Source of the DNA: an uncultured Coriobacteriaceae bacterium
GTDB lineage: Bacteria > Actinomycetota > Coriobacteriia > Coriobacteriales > Atopobiaceae
Length of the DNA stretch: 64,000 nucleotides
Assembly: GCA_902801175.1 (NCBI GenBank)
Contig: CADCHF010000007.1
Coordinates: 49,519 to 113,518 of the forward strand
Reading direction: 5' to 3'
Part shown: positions 50,916 to 61,091 of the stretch, piece by piece
Numbering within the stretch: the first letter of the stretch is position 1
How the letters are laid out: each line of letters begins with the position of its first letter
Made by a program: the position numbers and the translations under genes
Notes under the pieces: generated by a model
Seen by the model: only the letters and a program-made list of their open reading frames with translations
Told to the model about the DNA's origin: nothing
Database searches by the model: none

Positions 50916-51608
50916 ATGAAGCGCGAAAAACCGTTGGCCATGCGTAGGGGAGAGAGCGTCTTTTGCGCTGGCTACTTGATCTTTGCACTGGTGGCAGGTC
51001 TGAGGTTTGCCTTTGCGGCAAGGCACGGTGCTGGAGAGCTGGCGAGCACCCTGGCACGCATGACGCTGCTTTTGGGTTGCGGTGATGCCTTCCATCTTGT
51101 GCCGCGCATACTCAACAACCTTGCGGGCGCTCCCAAGAGCAAGCGGAAGGAGAATCGCTGGACCTTTTGGTTGGGTCTTGGCAACCTGATCTCGTCCATT
51201 ACGATGACCATCTTCTATGTGCTGCTCTTTGACGCGATGCTCCAGCTTTGCGCCGCCTCTGGGCAGGCCATGCCAACGAGCACGGGTTTTGTCAAAGGTC
51301 TCATTGTGGGGCTGGCTGTTGTGCGCGTGGCACTGTGCCTGCTTCCGCAGAACCGCTGGTTTGACGGCGGAGACCAGCAGTGGGGCATCATTCGTAACAT
51401 ACCCTTCTTGGCAATTGGTGCCATCACGGTCATCTACCTGCTGCTTTGGTATAGCGAATGGCTCTTGGCCTGCCTAGTTGTTGTGAGCTTTGCCTGCTAC
51501 ATGGGCGTCGTGCTCTTGGCGCGGAAGAATCCCATGATGGGAATGCTCATGATTCCCAAGACCATCTGCTACATATGGATGATCGCCCTGTTCCTGTTGC
51601 GCGTGTAA
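50916..51608 (+). CDS. Unknown integral membrane protein
   Basis: A 230-residue protein with about six or seven membrane helices and short loops. It begins MKREKPLAMRRGESVFCAGY. A charged loop (APKSKRKENRWTFW) and motifs LLLGCGDAFHLVPRIL and LPQNRWFDGGDQQWGIIRNI stand out; the latter two look conserved enough to be family marks, but I cannot name the family. The ATG at 50916 follows GGGAGCTAGAG; an upstream in-frame start at 50823 lacks a ribosome site. A degenerate inverted-repeat element follows directly. Confidence 0.7.
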   Translation: MKREKPLAMRRGESVFCAGYLIFALVAGLRFAFAARHGAGELASTLARMTLLLGCGDAFHLVPRILNNLAGAPKSKRKENRWTFWLGLGNLISSITMTIFYVLLFDAMLQLCAASGQAMPTSTGFVKGLIVGLAVVRVALCLLPQNRWFDGGDQQWGIIRNIPFLAIGAITVIYLLLWYSEWLLACLVVVSFACYMGVVLLARKNPMMGMLMIPKTICYIWMIALFLLRV

Positions 51609-51615
51609 CAGGGGA

Positions 51616-51726
51616 GGGTGTGTCAGCGGGGACACGCTGATACGCGTGGATTGAGGCATACGCTCAACCTGGGGGGTGTGCGGTGTGACTGCGTTTGTCG
51701 AATTATGCGTCCCCTTGACACGCCCC
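51616..51726. repeat. Degenerate copy of the inverted-repeat element
   Basis: The left end GGGTGTGTCAGCGGGGAC (51616-51633) and right end (51694-51726, containing AATTATGCGTCCCCTTGACA) resemble the terminal repeats of the element at 15223, but the core differs. Its right end abuts the stop codon of the LysR gene at 51727. Confidence 0.65.
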
Positions 51727-52614
51727 TTATGCGCCGGCCTGGTCTTGGCGTGCGGCATCGAGGAAGGCTCGTGCTGCGTGGGAGAGGGGTTGTCCGCGCT
51801 TCCAGGTGAGGTATGAGGGGATCTTTGGCATGTCGCTAATGGGGACAAAGACAAAGGGAGTGCCCTCGCCAGCGGGTACGATTCCGTCGAAGCACACGGC
51901 AATGCCAAGGGCAGCCTCGACCAACAGCGACGCGTTGTAGAGGAGCGTGTAGGTAGCAACAACGGTGAGCCCCCGGTCCTCATAGAACGTGAGCGATTGG
52001 CTGGGGGTTGCAACCTCTTGCCCCTGTGAGCTCACAATGAGAGGCCAGTCGCGCAGCTCCTTGAGCGAGATGCTCTCGCGCTCGGCAAGCTGGTGGTCGT
52101 GCGGCATGAGTACGCCCCAGACGTCTGACCAGTCAAGCTGCATGACCTCATATCCAGAGCTCGGCTCGGCTCCCATGACAACGCCAAAGTCGAGCAGGCC
52201 CTTCTCCATGCGCTCAAACACGTCGATGCTGTTGCCCGAGTGCATGCGCAGCCGCACGCCTGGGTGCACTCGCGCGAGGCTCGCCGCTGCGCGAGCAACG
52301 GTCTCGATGGCTCGCGACTCACCGCCGCCAATCCAAACCTCACCAGCTATGTCTGCGGCTGGGGTGCGCATCTCGAGCTCGGTGCGATCGGCAAGGCTCA
52401 CAATCTCTTCGGCGCGCTTGCGCAGAAGCATTCCCTCTTCGGTCAGGGTGACGCCGCGTGGCTCGCGAATGAAAAGCTCGCAACCAAAGTCACGCTCGAG
52501 CTCGGCCATCTGGCGTGAGAGGGCCGGCTGGGTGATATGCAGCGAGTGCGCGGCACGGGTGACGTTTCCCTCGCGTGCAATGGCCAAAAACGACCTTAGG
52601 GTTCTAAGCTCCAT
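51727..52614 (-). CDS. LysR-family transcriptional regulator
   Basis: A 295-residue regulator. The winged helix-turn-helix MELRTLRSFLAIAREGNVTR plus AHSLHITQPALSRQMAELER is classical LysR, followed by a two-lobe effector domain (GEVWIGGGESRAIETVARAA; LLDFGVVMGAEPSSGYEVMQ). It is divergent from the small gene/DUF3737/PatB operon and probably controls it; a dyad lies between them. The ATG at 52614 is chosen because the family begins MELR; six residues upstream are optional. The effector is unknown. Confidence 0.9.
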   Translation of the reverse strand: MELRTLRSFLAIAREGNVTRAAHSLHITQPALSRQMAELERDFGCELFIREPRGVTLTEEGMLLRKRAEEIVSLADRTELEMRTPAADIAGEVWIGGGESRAIETVARAAASLARVHPGVRLRMHSGNSIDVFERMEKGLLDFGVVMGAEPSSGYEVMQLDWSDVWGVLMPHDHQLAERESISLKELRDWPLIVSSQGQEVATPSQSLTFYEDRGLTVVATYTLLYNASLLVEAALGIAVCFDGIVPAGEGTPFVFVPISDMPKIPSYLTWKRGQPLSHAARAFLDAARQDQAGA

Positions 52615-52638
52615 GATGCCCTCCTTATCCATGCATAA

Positions 52639-52662
52639 ATCTTATCACAATCAATCTTAGAT
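52639..52662. promoter_or_regulatory. AT-rich dyad between the LysR gene and the DUF3737 operon
   Basis: An imperfect dyad with outer ATCTTAT / TTAGAT in the 114-base divergent intergenic region, fitting a LysR binding site. Confidence 0.4.
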
Positions 52663-52728
52663 AGGCATTTGATATGAGTGGTCCTGGCGTTTAGGGTTTA
52701 TATGACACCAAAACGAAGGAGCGAGGTC

Positions 52729-52935
52729 ATGGACAAAAGAGATCTTGAGGCTGCCGGGTGCACCCAGGACTTTGCCCAGAAGTGCCAGAGGATGGCCGAT
52801 GAGGGGCGAACGGACGAGTGCCTGCGCATGCTGCAGCTGCACAGGGCCCAGCTTGTTGTGGCTCTGCACGAGGCCCAGCGTCCCATAGACGTGTGCGACT
52901 GGCTCATCTGCAACCTTGCGAAGAAGACTGCCTAA
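52729..52935 (+). CDS. Small conserved-looking protein upstream of DUF3737
   Basis: A 68-residue helical protein beginning MDKRDLEAAGCTQDFAQKCQ, with a Leu/His/Arg-rich middle (MLQLHRAQLVVALHEAQ) and ending ICNLAKKTA. No membrane helix. The ATG at 52729 follows GAAGGAGCGAGGTC. The family is unknown to me; it is the first gene of the DUF3737-PatB operon, with 18 bases to the next gene, and may serve the same process. Confidence 0.7.
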   Translation: MDKRDLEAAGCTQDFAQKCQRMADEGRTDECLRMLQLHRAQLVVALHEAQRPIDVCDWLICNLAKKTA

Positions 52936-52953
52936 AGATACGAGGAGCAACTC

Positions 52954-53832
52954 ATGAAGAACATCAGCAATCAGCATCTCACCGGTGAGCGCGCACTCTT
53001 CAAGAGCTGCGATCTTGCGGTCAACAACAGCATCTTTGACGACGGCGAGTCGCCCCTCAAGGAGTCCCGCAACATTGAGGTCACCGACTCGGTCTTTGGC
53101 TGGAAGTATCCCCTGTGGTACAGCAGCAACGTGCGCGTGAGCGGTACGGCCTTTTTGGAGATGGCGCGCGCCGGCATTTGGTACACCAACGACGTGCAGA
53201 TTACCGACAGCACCTACCAGGCCCCCAAGGGGCTCCGCAAGTGCCACAACGTGAGGCTCGAGCGCGTGCAGATGGCCCACGCCGACGAGACCCTGTGGTG
53301 GAACGACGGCGTTGAGCTGGTTGACGTGACGGCCACCGGTGACTACTTCTGCCAGGGTTCGCGCAATGTCTACGCCAAGAACCTGCAGCTCACGGGCAAC
53401 TATGGCTTTGATGGCTGCGAGAACGTGGTCATCGAGGACTCGCGACTGCTCACCAAGGACTGCTTCTGGAACTGCAAGAACGTCACCGTGCGCAACTCCA
53501 TGATCGTGGGCGAGTACCTTGCCTGGAACTCCAAGAACGTGCGCCTTGAGAACTGCATCATCCAGAGCGAGCAGGGCCTTTGCTACGTTGAGGGCCTCAC
53601 GCTGCGCAACTGCAAGCTCATTGAGACCGACCTTGCCTTTGAGTACTGCTCCGATGTGGACGCAGAGCTTGTCTCGCCCATCGTGAGCGTGAAGAACCCC
53701 TACAACGGCCGCATCGTTGCGCCGAGCATTGGCAAGATCATCTTTGACGACCCGGCGGTCGACCGTGGTGCCACGACCATCACCGAGACGGACAAGGGTG
53801 GCCGCTGCCCTTGCTTTTGCAGGGTGGCATGA
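52954..53832 (+). CDS. DUF3737 right-handed beta-helix protein
   Basis: A 292-residue protein made of repeated short beta-strand turns: NIEVTDSVFGWKYPLWYSSN, NVRVSGTAFLE, NVVIEDSRLL, NVTVRNSMIV, NVRLENCIIQ. Each N-V-x-V/L-x-x-S/C turn is about 18-24 residues, as in right-handed parallel beta-helices. The N-terminus (ISNQHLTGERALFKSCDLAV) matches DUF3737. No signal peptide is present. Function unknown; it is commonly encoded with PatB-type aminotransferases. It overlaps patB by four bases. Confidence 0.88.
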   Translation: MKNISNQHLTGERALFKSCDLAVNNSIFDDGESPLKESRNIEVTDSVFGWKYPLWYSSNVRVSGTAFLEMARAGIWYTNDVQITDSTYQAPKGLRKCHNVRLERVQMAHADETLWWNDGVELVDVTATGDYFCQGSRNVYAKNLQLTGNYGFDGCENVVIEDSRLLTKDCFWNCKNVTVRNSMIVGEYLAWNSKNVRLENCIIQSEQGLCYVEGLTLRNCKLIETDLAFEYCSDVDAELVSPIVSVKNPYNGRIVAPSIGKIIFDDPAVDRGATTITETDKGGRCPCFCRVA

Positions 53833-55004
53833 AGATGAGCAAAGCGACCTACAACTTTGACGAGCCCCTGGACCGGCGGCTTCCCGATGCCTGCAAGTGG
53901 GCGGTTGCGGATGGCGAGCTGCCCATGTGGGTTGCCGACATGGACTTTAGGACGGCCCCAGAGGTGCGCGACGCGATCGTTGCCCGCGCCGAGCACGGCG
54001 CCTTTGGCTACTCTGAGGTGACCGACGAGTGGCGATCGGCGGTGGCCGACTGGTGGCAGAGCAGGCACGGCCTTGAGCTGCAGCCGAGTGAGCTGGTCTT
54101 TTCCACGGGCGTCGTCGCTGCTCTCTCGTCGGCCGTGCGTGCGCTCACCAACGTGCACGAGAACGTGGTCGTACAGCCTCCCGTCTACAACATCTTTTGG
54201 AACTCCGTGGTCAACAACGGCCGCCATGTCTTGGAGAGTCCGCTGGCCTTTGACGGCGAGCGCTGGCAGATAGACTGGGCCGATCTTGAGGAGAAGCTTG
54301 CCGACCCTCAGACGTCGCTCATGGTGGTCTGCAACCCTCACAACCCCACGGGGACCATTTGGTCTGCCGACGATCTGGCGCGCATTGGCGAGCTCTGCGA
54401 CCGCTATGGGGTCACGGTCTTCTCGGACGAGATTCACTGCGAGCTCACGCGCCCCGGCTGCGGTCATGTGCCCTTTGCGGCGGCAAGCGATCTGTGCAGG
54501 AAGATCTCGGTTACGGCGGCTTCGCCCTCGAAGGCCTTCAACCTGGCGGGCATGCAGTCTGCCTATATCTTTGCCTCTGACGCCAGGCTCCGCCATCGCG
54601 TTGAGCGTCAGCTCAACACGGACGAGTGCGCCGAGCCCAATGCCTTTGCCATCAGCTCGGCGGTGGCGGCGTACACGAGCGGCGCTGCGTGGCTCGATGC
54701 CCTTAGGGACTATATCCAGCAGAACAAAGACGAGGTTGCTCGGTTTGTGAGCGAGCGCATCGATGGTGTGCGCATGTGCCCGAGTGATGCTACCTATCTC
54801 TGCTGGCTCGACTGTCGCAACATCACGATGGACGATCGGGCTCTGTGCGATCACCTGCGCGCTACGACCGGCCTCATCCTGTCTACGGGGTCGCAGTACG
54901 GCGATGCCGGCAGGGGCTTCCTTCGGATGAACGTGGGCACGCGCGCCGAGCTCGTGCGCGATGGCCTCTCACGCTTGGAGCGCGGCATCCGCAGCTTCGC
55001 GTAA
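53829..55004 (+). CDS. MalY/PatB-type pyridoxal-phosphate beta-lyase or aminotransferase
   Basis: A 391-residue fold-type I PLP enzyme. It begins with YNFDEPLDRR and LPMWVADMDF, MalY/PatB signatures. NPHNPTG lies in the PLP pocket, FSDEIHCE holds the Asp for the pyridine nitrogen, and the Schiff-base Lys is in TAASPSKAFNLAGMQ. PatB enzymes are cystathionine beta-lyases or C-S lyases. ATG at 53829 overlaps the DUF3737 stop (ATGA); ATG at 53835 is an alternative. Last gene of the operon, closed by a strong hairpin. Confidence 0.9.
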   Translation: MKMSKATYNFDEPLDRRLPDACKWAVADGELPMWVADMDFRTAPEVRDAIVARAEHGAFGYSEVTDEWRSAVADWWQSRHGLELQPSELVFSTGVVAALSSAVRALTNVHENVVVQPPVYNIFWNSVVNNGRHVLESPLAFDGERWQIDWADLEEKLADPQTSLMVVCNPHNPTGTIWSADDLARIGELCDRYGVTVFSDEIHCELTRPGCGHVPFAAASDLCRKISVTAASPSKAFNLAGMQSAYIFASDARLRHRVERQLNTDECAEPNAFAISSAVAAYTSGAAWLDALRDYIQQNKDEVARFVSERIDGVRMCPSDATYLCWLDCRNITMDDRALCDHLRATTGLILSTGSQYGDAGRGFLRMNVGTRAELVRDGLSRLERGIRSFA

Positions 55005-55138
55005 GGCGGCACGGACCCGCATCTGCACGCAGGAGCACTTACGTGCCAGGGAGTTTGGCGTCCCTGTACATCTGCGACAGATTCGACGTGGGAGATGAAC
55101 GCCCTTTCCTCGTTCGGATCAATGGCGCCCTAACACAA

Positions 55139-55173
55139 ATGCGCTCCCTGCGACGGATTCGCAGGGAGCGCAT
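55139..55173. terminator. Bidirectional terminator between patB-like and ppk2 genes
   Basis: A perfect 15-bp stem ATGCGCTCCCTGCGA (55139-55153) / TCGCAGGGAGCGCAT (55159-55173) with a 5-base loop, between convergent genes; modest T content on both sides. Confidence 0.75.
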
Positions 55174-55196
55174 CGCTTTCCTCAGCTCCGGAGTTC

Positions 55197-56672
55197 CTAC
55201 TCCTCGCAGGCCTTCTCGAGCGCCTCGACCACAATGCGCAGCGCCTTGATGCGCGCGTAGTGCTTGTCCACCGACTCCAGTATGTGCCATGGGGCAAACG
55301 AGGTGTTGGTCTTGCGCAGCATCTCGTCGATGGCCTGCTCGTACTGGTCCCACTTCTCGCGGTTGCGCCAGTCCTCCTCGGTGATCTTCCACTGCTTTTC
55401 GGGAGTGTTCTGGCGGTCGGTGAAGCGCTCGAGCTGCGTGTCGGAGTCAATCTGCACCCAAAACTTGATGACTACCGTACCGGCGTCCACGAGCTCGTGC
55501 TCAAACTCGTTCATCTCGTTGTATGCACGCTGCCAGTCGTTCTCGCTGCAGAAGCCCTCTATGCGCTCGACCATCACCCTGCCGTACCAGGTGCGGTCAA
55601 AGATGGCAATGTGCCCGCTCCTGGGAAGCCGCTTCCAGAAGCGCCACAGGTAGTGGCGTGCCTTCTCGTGGGGCTCGGGGCTGGCAATGGGGTGCACCAC
55701 GTAGCCGCGCGGGTCAAGCGAGCTGGTGATGCGCTTGATGTTGCCGCCCTTGCCTGCCGCGTCCCAGCCCTCGTAGCAAATGACCACGGGGATTCGCTTG
55801 CGGTAGATGATGTTGTGCAGCTCATGCAGGCGGGTGTGCAGGGCCTTGAGCTGAGTGTGGTACTCCTCCTCGGTGATGGTCTTGTCGAGCGCGACCTTGG
55901 CCAGGGGCGGAATCTTTTTCAGCGGGAAGACGTTCTGACGCAGCGGTGCCGAGACGCCACGGTTGTGGATGGCCACATCGATGCCTGTGTTGAGAAACTC
56001 CAGCACTTGCAGGGTGGCCCAGGCGCGGTCGCGCGCGTCGATGATGTACCACGGGGCGCTGGAGCGATTGGTGTCGCGCAGGTAGCGGTCGTAGGTGCTC
56101 AGGCAGTCGTCGTAATGGTCGTTCTCCCAGTAGTCGTCATCGTCCACGCGCCAGCTGGTGTTCTCGTTTGCCGCGAGGGCGTCGAGCCGGCGGCGCTGCT
56201 CCTTTTGGCCAATGTGGAAGAAGAACTTCATCACGAGGTAGCCGTTGTCCACCAGCTGTCGCTCGCACATGTTGATGGAGTCAATGCGCTGGTCGTACGT
56301 GTCGCGGTCGAGGTTGCCCTTCACGTATTCGTGGGTGACCTCCTCCATCCAGCAGGTGTCAAAGAACTTGAACTGTCCCTCCTCGGGAATCTCGACCATG
56401 TAGCGCCAGAGGAAGGGGTGACGACGCTCGTCCTCGGTGGGCTCTGCGTCCAGCGTGGACACCTGGAAGAAGCGTGGGTCCATGTCTTTGATGACCTTGG
56501 CGAGCACCGAGCCCTTGCCCGACGATCCCCAGCCCTCAAAGATCACCATCACGGGAACGCGGGCCTCTTTGATGCGCATCTGGTTGGCGGCGAGCTTGGC
56601 TTGCTCCTCGTTGGTGCGTTGCTTGACCTCGGTCTTGTCGGGCTTGCTTGCTCGGGCAAAGTTTTTGAGCAT
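55197..56672 (-). CDS. Polyphosphate kinase 2 family, two-domain polyphosphate:AMP phosphotransferase
   Basis: A 491-residue protein with two PPK2 domains. The first has Walker A GWGSSGKGS and FFDTCWMEEVTHEYVKG; the second has GWDAAGKGGNIKR, FDRTWYGRVMVERIEGF and a lid-like RTWYGR arginine. Two-domain enzymes (PAP type) use polyphosphate to phosphorylate AMP to ADP; only the C-terminal domain is usually catalytic, although both Walker A loops here look intact. It links polyphosphate to nucleotide pools in the cytoplasm. The ATG at 56672 follows AGGAGGCAGCC. Confidence 0.92.
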   Translation of the reverse strand: MLKNFARASKPDKTEVKQRTNEEQAKLAANQMRIKEARVPVMVIFEGWGSSGKGSVLAKVIKDMDPRFFQVSTLDAEPTEDERRHPFLWRYMVEIPEEGQFKFFDTCWMEEVTHEYVKGNLDRDTYDQRIDSINMCERQLVDNGYLVMKFFFHIGQKEQRRRLDALAANENTSWRVDDDDYWENDHYDDCLSTYDRYLRDTNRSSAPWYIIDARDRAWATLQVLEFLNTGIDVAIHNRGVSAPLRQNVFPLKKIPPLAKVALDKTITEEEYHTQLKALHTRLHELHNIIYRKRIPVVICYEGWDAAGKGGNIKRITSSLDPRGYVVHPIASPEPHEKARHYLWRFWKRLPRSGHIAIFDRTWYGRVMVERIEGFCSENDWQRAYNEMNEFEHELVDAGTVVIKFWVQIDSDTQLERFTDRQNTPEKQWKITEEDWRNREKWDQYEQAIDEMLRKTNTSFAPWHILESVDKHYARIKALRIVVEALEKACEE

Positions 56673-56877
56673 GGCTGCCTCCTGTGCGTGTTGCTGGCGC
56701 TCGGTTGGATTGTATGCGCGAACGCGCAGCTAGCATGGCATGACTCGGTGGTCGTGCTCTCTATAGGGGGTTTCTGCTCTGGTTAAGCTGGTGTGTGCGG
56801 TTTGGGCGTGTGGCGGGACCGCTCTCGGTGCTCCATGTGCGGCCACCAGCAGGTTGACGCGGAGGACTTGCCGGCGG

Positions 56878-57459
56878 CTAGCGTTCTATGCACGCATCGC
56901 GACAGTCACAGGTGAGCAGGTGGTCGTTCACGATGCCCACAGCCTGCAGGAACGAGTAGGTGATGACCGGTCCCACAAAGCTCACGCCGCGGCGCTTGAG
57001 GTCTGCCGAGACGGTGCGCGAGAGCTCGGTCTGCGTGGGCACTTCCTCCATGCTGGTCCAGTTGCCTATGATCTGGGTGCCGCCCGCAAAGCCCCAGAGA
57101 TAGGTGTCGAGGGAGCCAAACTCCCGCTGTATGGCCTGCACTGCCTGGGCGTTGGAGCGCACCGCCCACACCTTGGCTCGCGCGCGGACAATGCCAGGGT
57201 CCAAGCGTGCGGTCTCTAGCTCCTCGTCTGTCATCGCGGCGCAGGTGTCGATGTCAAAGCCGTGGAACAGCCGCCGGTACGCCTCGCGCTTGCTCCAAAT
57301 GGTGCGCCACGAGAGTCCCACGCTGGCGCCTTCCAGGCAGAGCATCTCAAAGAGCTTTTGGTCGCTGTGCACGGGGCGACCCCATTCGTGGTCGTGATAG
57401 GACAACAGCTCGGGCGTGACGTACCACGAGCGACAGTCGAGCGGGTTTGCGATGGCCAT
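56878..57459 (-). CDS. tag: DNA-3-methyladenine glycosylase I
   Basis: A 193-residue Tag enzyme. It begins near MAIANPLDCRSWYVTPELLS and has YHDHEWGRPVHSDQKLFEML, SWRTIWSKREAYRRLFHGFD, WTSMEEVPTQTELSRTVSAD and the C-terminal DHLLTCDCRDA, giving the Cys/His zinc ligands of the family. It excises 3-methyladenine from alkylated DNA. The ATG at 57459 follows AAAGGAGCACGCC; an upstream frame extension is rejected. Divergent from the small membrane protein gene. Confidence 0.95.
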   Translation of the reverse strand: MAIANPLDCRSWYVTPELLSYHDHEWGRPVHSDQKLFEMLCLEGASVGLSWRTIWSKREAYRRLFHGFDIDTCAAMTDEELETARLDPGIVRARAKVWAVRSNAQAVQAIQREFGSLDTYLWGFAGGTQIIGNWTSMEEVPTQTELSRTVSADLKRRGVSFVGPVITYSFLQAVGIVNDHLLTCDCRDACIER

Positions 57460-57618
57460 GGCGTGCTCCTTTGACAGCGGGTGCTCCCGTTCACTATAGA
57501 CGAGCGAAGGCCTCGAGCGGGTAGGGGCTCGCGGCAAGGCGCCGCATTGACTCAGTGCTGTTGCGGTAGGATGAGTGGCGTTGGCTACGGCAAGCTGCTG
57601 TTGGCAGGAAGGAAGCTC

Positions 57619-57897
57619 ATGGCATCAATACTCGAGGCAACCATGCTCTTGTGCTTTGGCCTCTCTTGGCCCATCAACGCGCTCAACGCATGGCGGGCGC
57701 GTACGGCAAAGGCGACCTCGCCCGCGTTCCTGGCGCTCATCACCTTTGGCTACGTGGCGGGCATCGCGGCAAAGTTCGTTGGGCATAACGTCAACTGGGT
57801 GCTTGGCGTCTACCTGTTCAACCTGGTTGCCCTTGTGATAAACGACCTTATCTACGTGCGCAATCGCAGGCTTGATGCCCAGGCGGGCATCGAATAG
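57619..57897 (+). CDS. Small three-helix membrane protein, PQ-loop/SemiSWEET-like
   Basis: A 92-residue protein with three membrane helices. The first carries GLSWPINALNAWRARTAKAT, similar to the PQ-loop Pro-helix of SemiSWEET transporters; SPAFLALITFGYVAGIAAKF and a final YLFNLVALVINDLIYVRNRR follow. SemiSWEETs dimerise to pass sugars, but this conserved type has no proven substrate. The ATG at 57619 follows AGGAAGGAAGCTC. The SGNH hydrolase starts 13 bases after its stop. Confidence 0.7.
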   Translation: MASILEATMLLCFGLSWPINALNAWRARTAKATSPAFLALITFGYVAGIAAKFVGHNVNWVLGVYLFNLVALVINDLIYVRNRRLDAQAGIE

Positions 57898-57910
57898 ACG
57901 GGAGAGGGCC

Positions 57911-58630
57911 ATGGCACAGACTGCCTATGACGAGCCCCAGCGCAGGGCAAACGAGAAGGCTGCGGAGCATCCTGGCAATGCCGCCTGCTACGACGTGAGC
58001 ATCGTGGCACCCGATCGCACCAGCCCGCTGCGCGGCAAGGCGGTTGCCTTTCTGGGTAGCTCGGTCACGGTCGGTGCGTTCTCGATGGGGCAGGCCGTGG
58101 CGGACTTCCTTGCGCGCAAGTGTGGCGTGCTAGCGCTCAAGGAGGCTGTGAGTGGCACGACGCTCGTGGATGACGAGCATGACGGCAGCTCGTACGTAGA
58201 ACGCATGCGTACCATTCCGGCGTCCACGCATCTGGATGCCTTTGTGTGCCAGCTCTCCACCAACGATGCTTGGAAGGGCAAGGCGATGGGCGAGGTCGTG
58301 GCCGAGGGTCCCTACGACACCGCAACCGTGGCTGGGGCCATACAGTACGTGGTCTCGTATGTGCGCGAGACCTGGGGTTGTCCGGTGCTGTTCTATTCAG
58401 GCACCTATTTTGAGAGCGTGGAGTATGCCCAGATGGTGGAGCTGCTTGACCAGGTGAGCGAGCTCATGGGTGTGCCGGTGATTGACCTGTATCACGACGA
58501 GGAGATGCGTGTGGTTTCGGCCGAGGACTACGCGCTCTATATGCATGACCCCGTGCACCCCACCAAGGCTGGCTACGGACTCTGGTGGACCCCCAAGTTT
58601 GAGGAGACACTCACTCGCGTACTGGCGTGA
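57911..58630 (+). CDS. SGNH/GDSL hydrolase family protein
   Basis: A 239-residue protein with the SGNH fold. Block I is FLGSSVTVG (nucleophile Ser), block III CQLSTNDAW with the Asn, and block V HDPVHPTKAGYG with Asp and His of the triad. No signal peptide, so a cytoplasmic esterase or deacetylase is expected; the substrate is unknown. RBS GGGAGAGGGCC. It is the second gene of a pair with the PQ-loop protein. A full copy of the inverted-repeat element follows 14 bases later. Confidence 0.85.
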   Translation: MAQTAYDEPQRRANEKAAEHPGNAACYDVSIVAPDRTSPLRGKAVAFLGSSVTVGAFSMGQAVADFLARKCGVLALKEAVSGTTLVDDEHDGSSYVERMRTIPASTHLDAFVCQLSTNDAWKGKAMGEVVAEGPYDTATVAGAIQYVVSYVRETWGCPVLFYSGTYFESVEYAQMVELLDQVSELMGVPVIDLYHDEEMRVVSAEDYALYMHDPVHPTKAGYGLWWTPKFEETLTRVLA

Positions 58631-58644
58631 TAGGGGATGATGCA

Positions 58645-58773
58645 GGCGTGTCATGGGGACGTATAATTTGACACACTCAGCCAGGCCGCAATGATAGATG
58701 GCCCTCGAGAGCGGCCGACACCAGGACGAACGAGTTTCCGAGTGTGTCAAATTATACGTCCCCATGACACGCC
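58645..58773. mobile_element. 129-bp MITE-like element, copy 2 (inverted relative to copy 1)
   Basis: Perfect 34-base terminal inverted repeats (58645-58678 and 58740-58773). The 61-base core is the reverse complement of the copy 1 core (15256-15317) with about a dozen changes or small gaps, including the shared stretch GGAAACTCGTTCGT. TATAAT (58662-58667) and TTGACA (58668-58673) sit in the left repeat. Confidence 0.88.
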
Positions 58774-58877
58774 TTCTTGCGGGAGGGGGGTGCGTCCCCC
58801 TGACACACCGTCTCGCGGGCTGCGTCCCCGTGACACACCTTCTTGCTGAGGGTACGTACCCTGACACGTCCTCTATC
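58758..58877. repeat. Tandem degenerate terminal-repeat fragments
   Basis: From inside the right terminal repeat of copy 2, the unit CGTCCCCNTGACACACC plus about 15 bases (often TTCTTGC or TCTCGCGGG) recurs about four times, decaying rightwards. No unique spacers are present. Confidence 0.7.
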
Positions 58878-58883
58878 AATGAA

Positions 58884-58920
58884 CGGGGTGCCTGGACCTT
58901 TGGTTGGTCCAGGCACCCCG
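58884..58920. terminator. 15-bp perfect hairpin between convergent genes
   Basis: CGGGGTGCCTGGACC (58884-58898) / GGTCCAGGCACCCCG (58906-58920), 7-base loop. No T-run on either side; probably terminates the SGNH gene or the minus-strand 88-residue gene. Confidence 0.6.
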
Positions 58921-58978
58921 TACTCATTATGGACTTGTAGATTTGCTCAATCCGCTAGGGCTTTGTTGGCTTCGTGCT

Positions 58979-59245
58979 CTACGAACGCCTGGGGATCCAC
59001 ATGTACTGACCGTGCGGCGTTACGCGAAACAGCATGATGTTGCCGAGCTCGCTCTTCTTGAGCGTGCCCTTGAGGAACGGCACCACCTTGTCGGGATCCT
59101 CCTCGGTGCAGTCAAACACCAGTGACTGCGGCGAGGTGCCCTTCTCGGTGGTCAGCTTGAAGGTCATGGGCTCGGCAATGCCCTCAACAATCTCGATTAC
59201 CTTGGCCTTGAACGCGGGGTTGACCCCATCGACATCTACAAGCAT
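58979..59245 (-). CDS. Small protein of unknown function
   Basis: An 88-residue protein beginning MLVDVDGVNPAFKAKVIEIV. It looks like a compact alpha/beta domain, with SLVFDCTEEDPDKVVPFLKG in the middle and a basic end (QYMWIPRRS). No membrane helix or signal. The ATG at 59245 follows AAGGAGACGCC, a strong site, so it is probably real. It lies downstream of the glycosidase at 59377 on the same strand and could share its transcript. I do not recognise the family. Confidence 0.7.
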   Translation of the reverse strand: MLVDVDGVNPAFKAKVIEIVEGIAEPMTFKLTTEKGTSPQSLVFDCTEEDPDKVVPFLKGTLKKSELGNIMLFRVTPHGQYMWIPRRS

Positions 59246-59294
59246 GGCGTCTCCTTAGAAAGGTCTACTGTGACCACCGGATATGTCGCGGACC

Positions 59295-61091
<1,797 letters not shown>

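Noticed and set aside
58758..58877. Possible short CRISPR array
   Set aside because: Units share both repeat and tail sequence and decay in one direction; there are no unique spacers and no cas genes. They derive from the element's terminal repeat.
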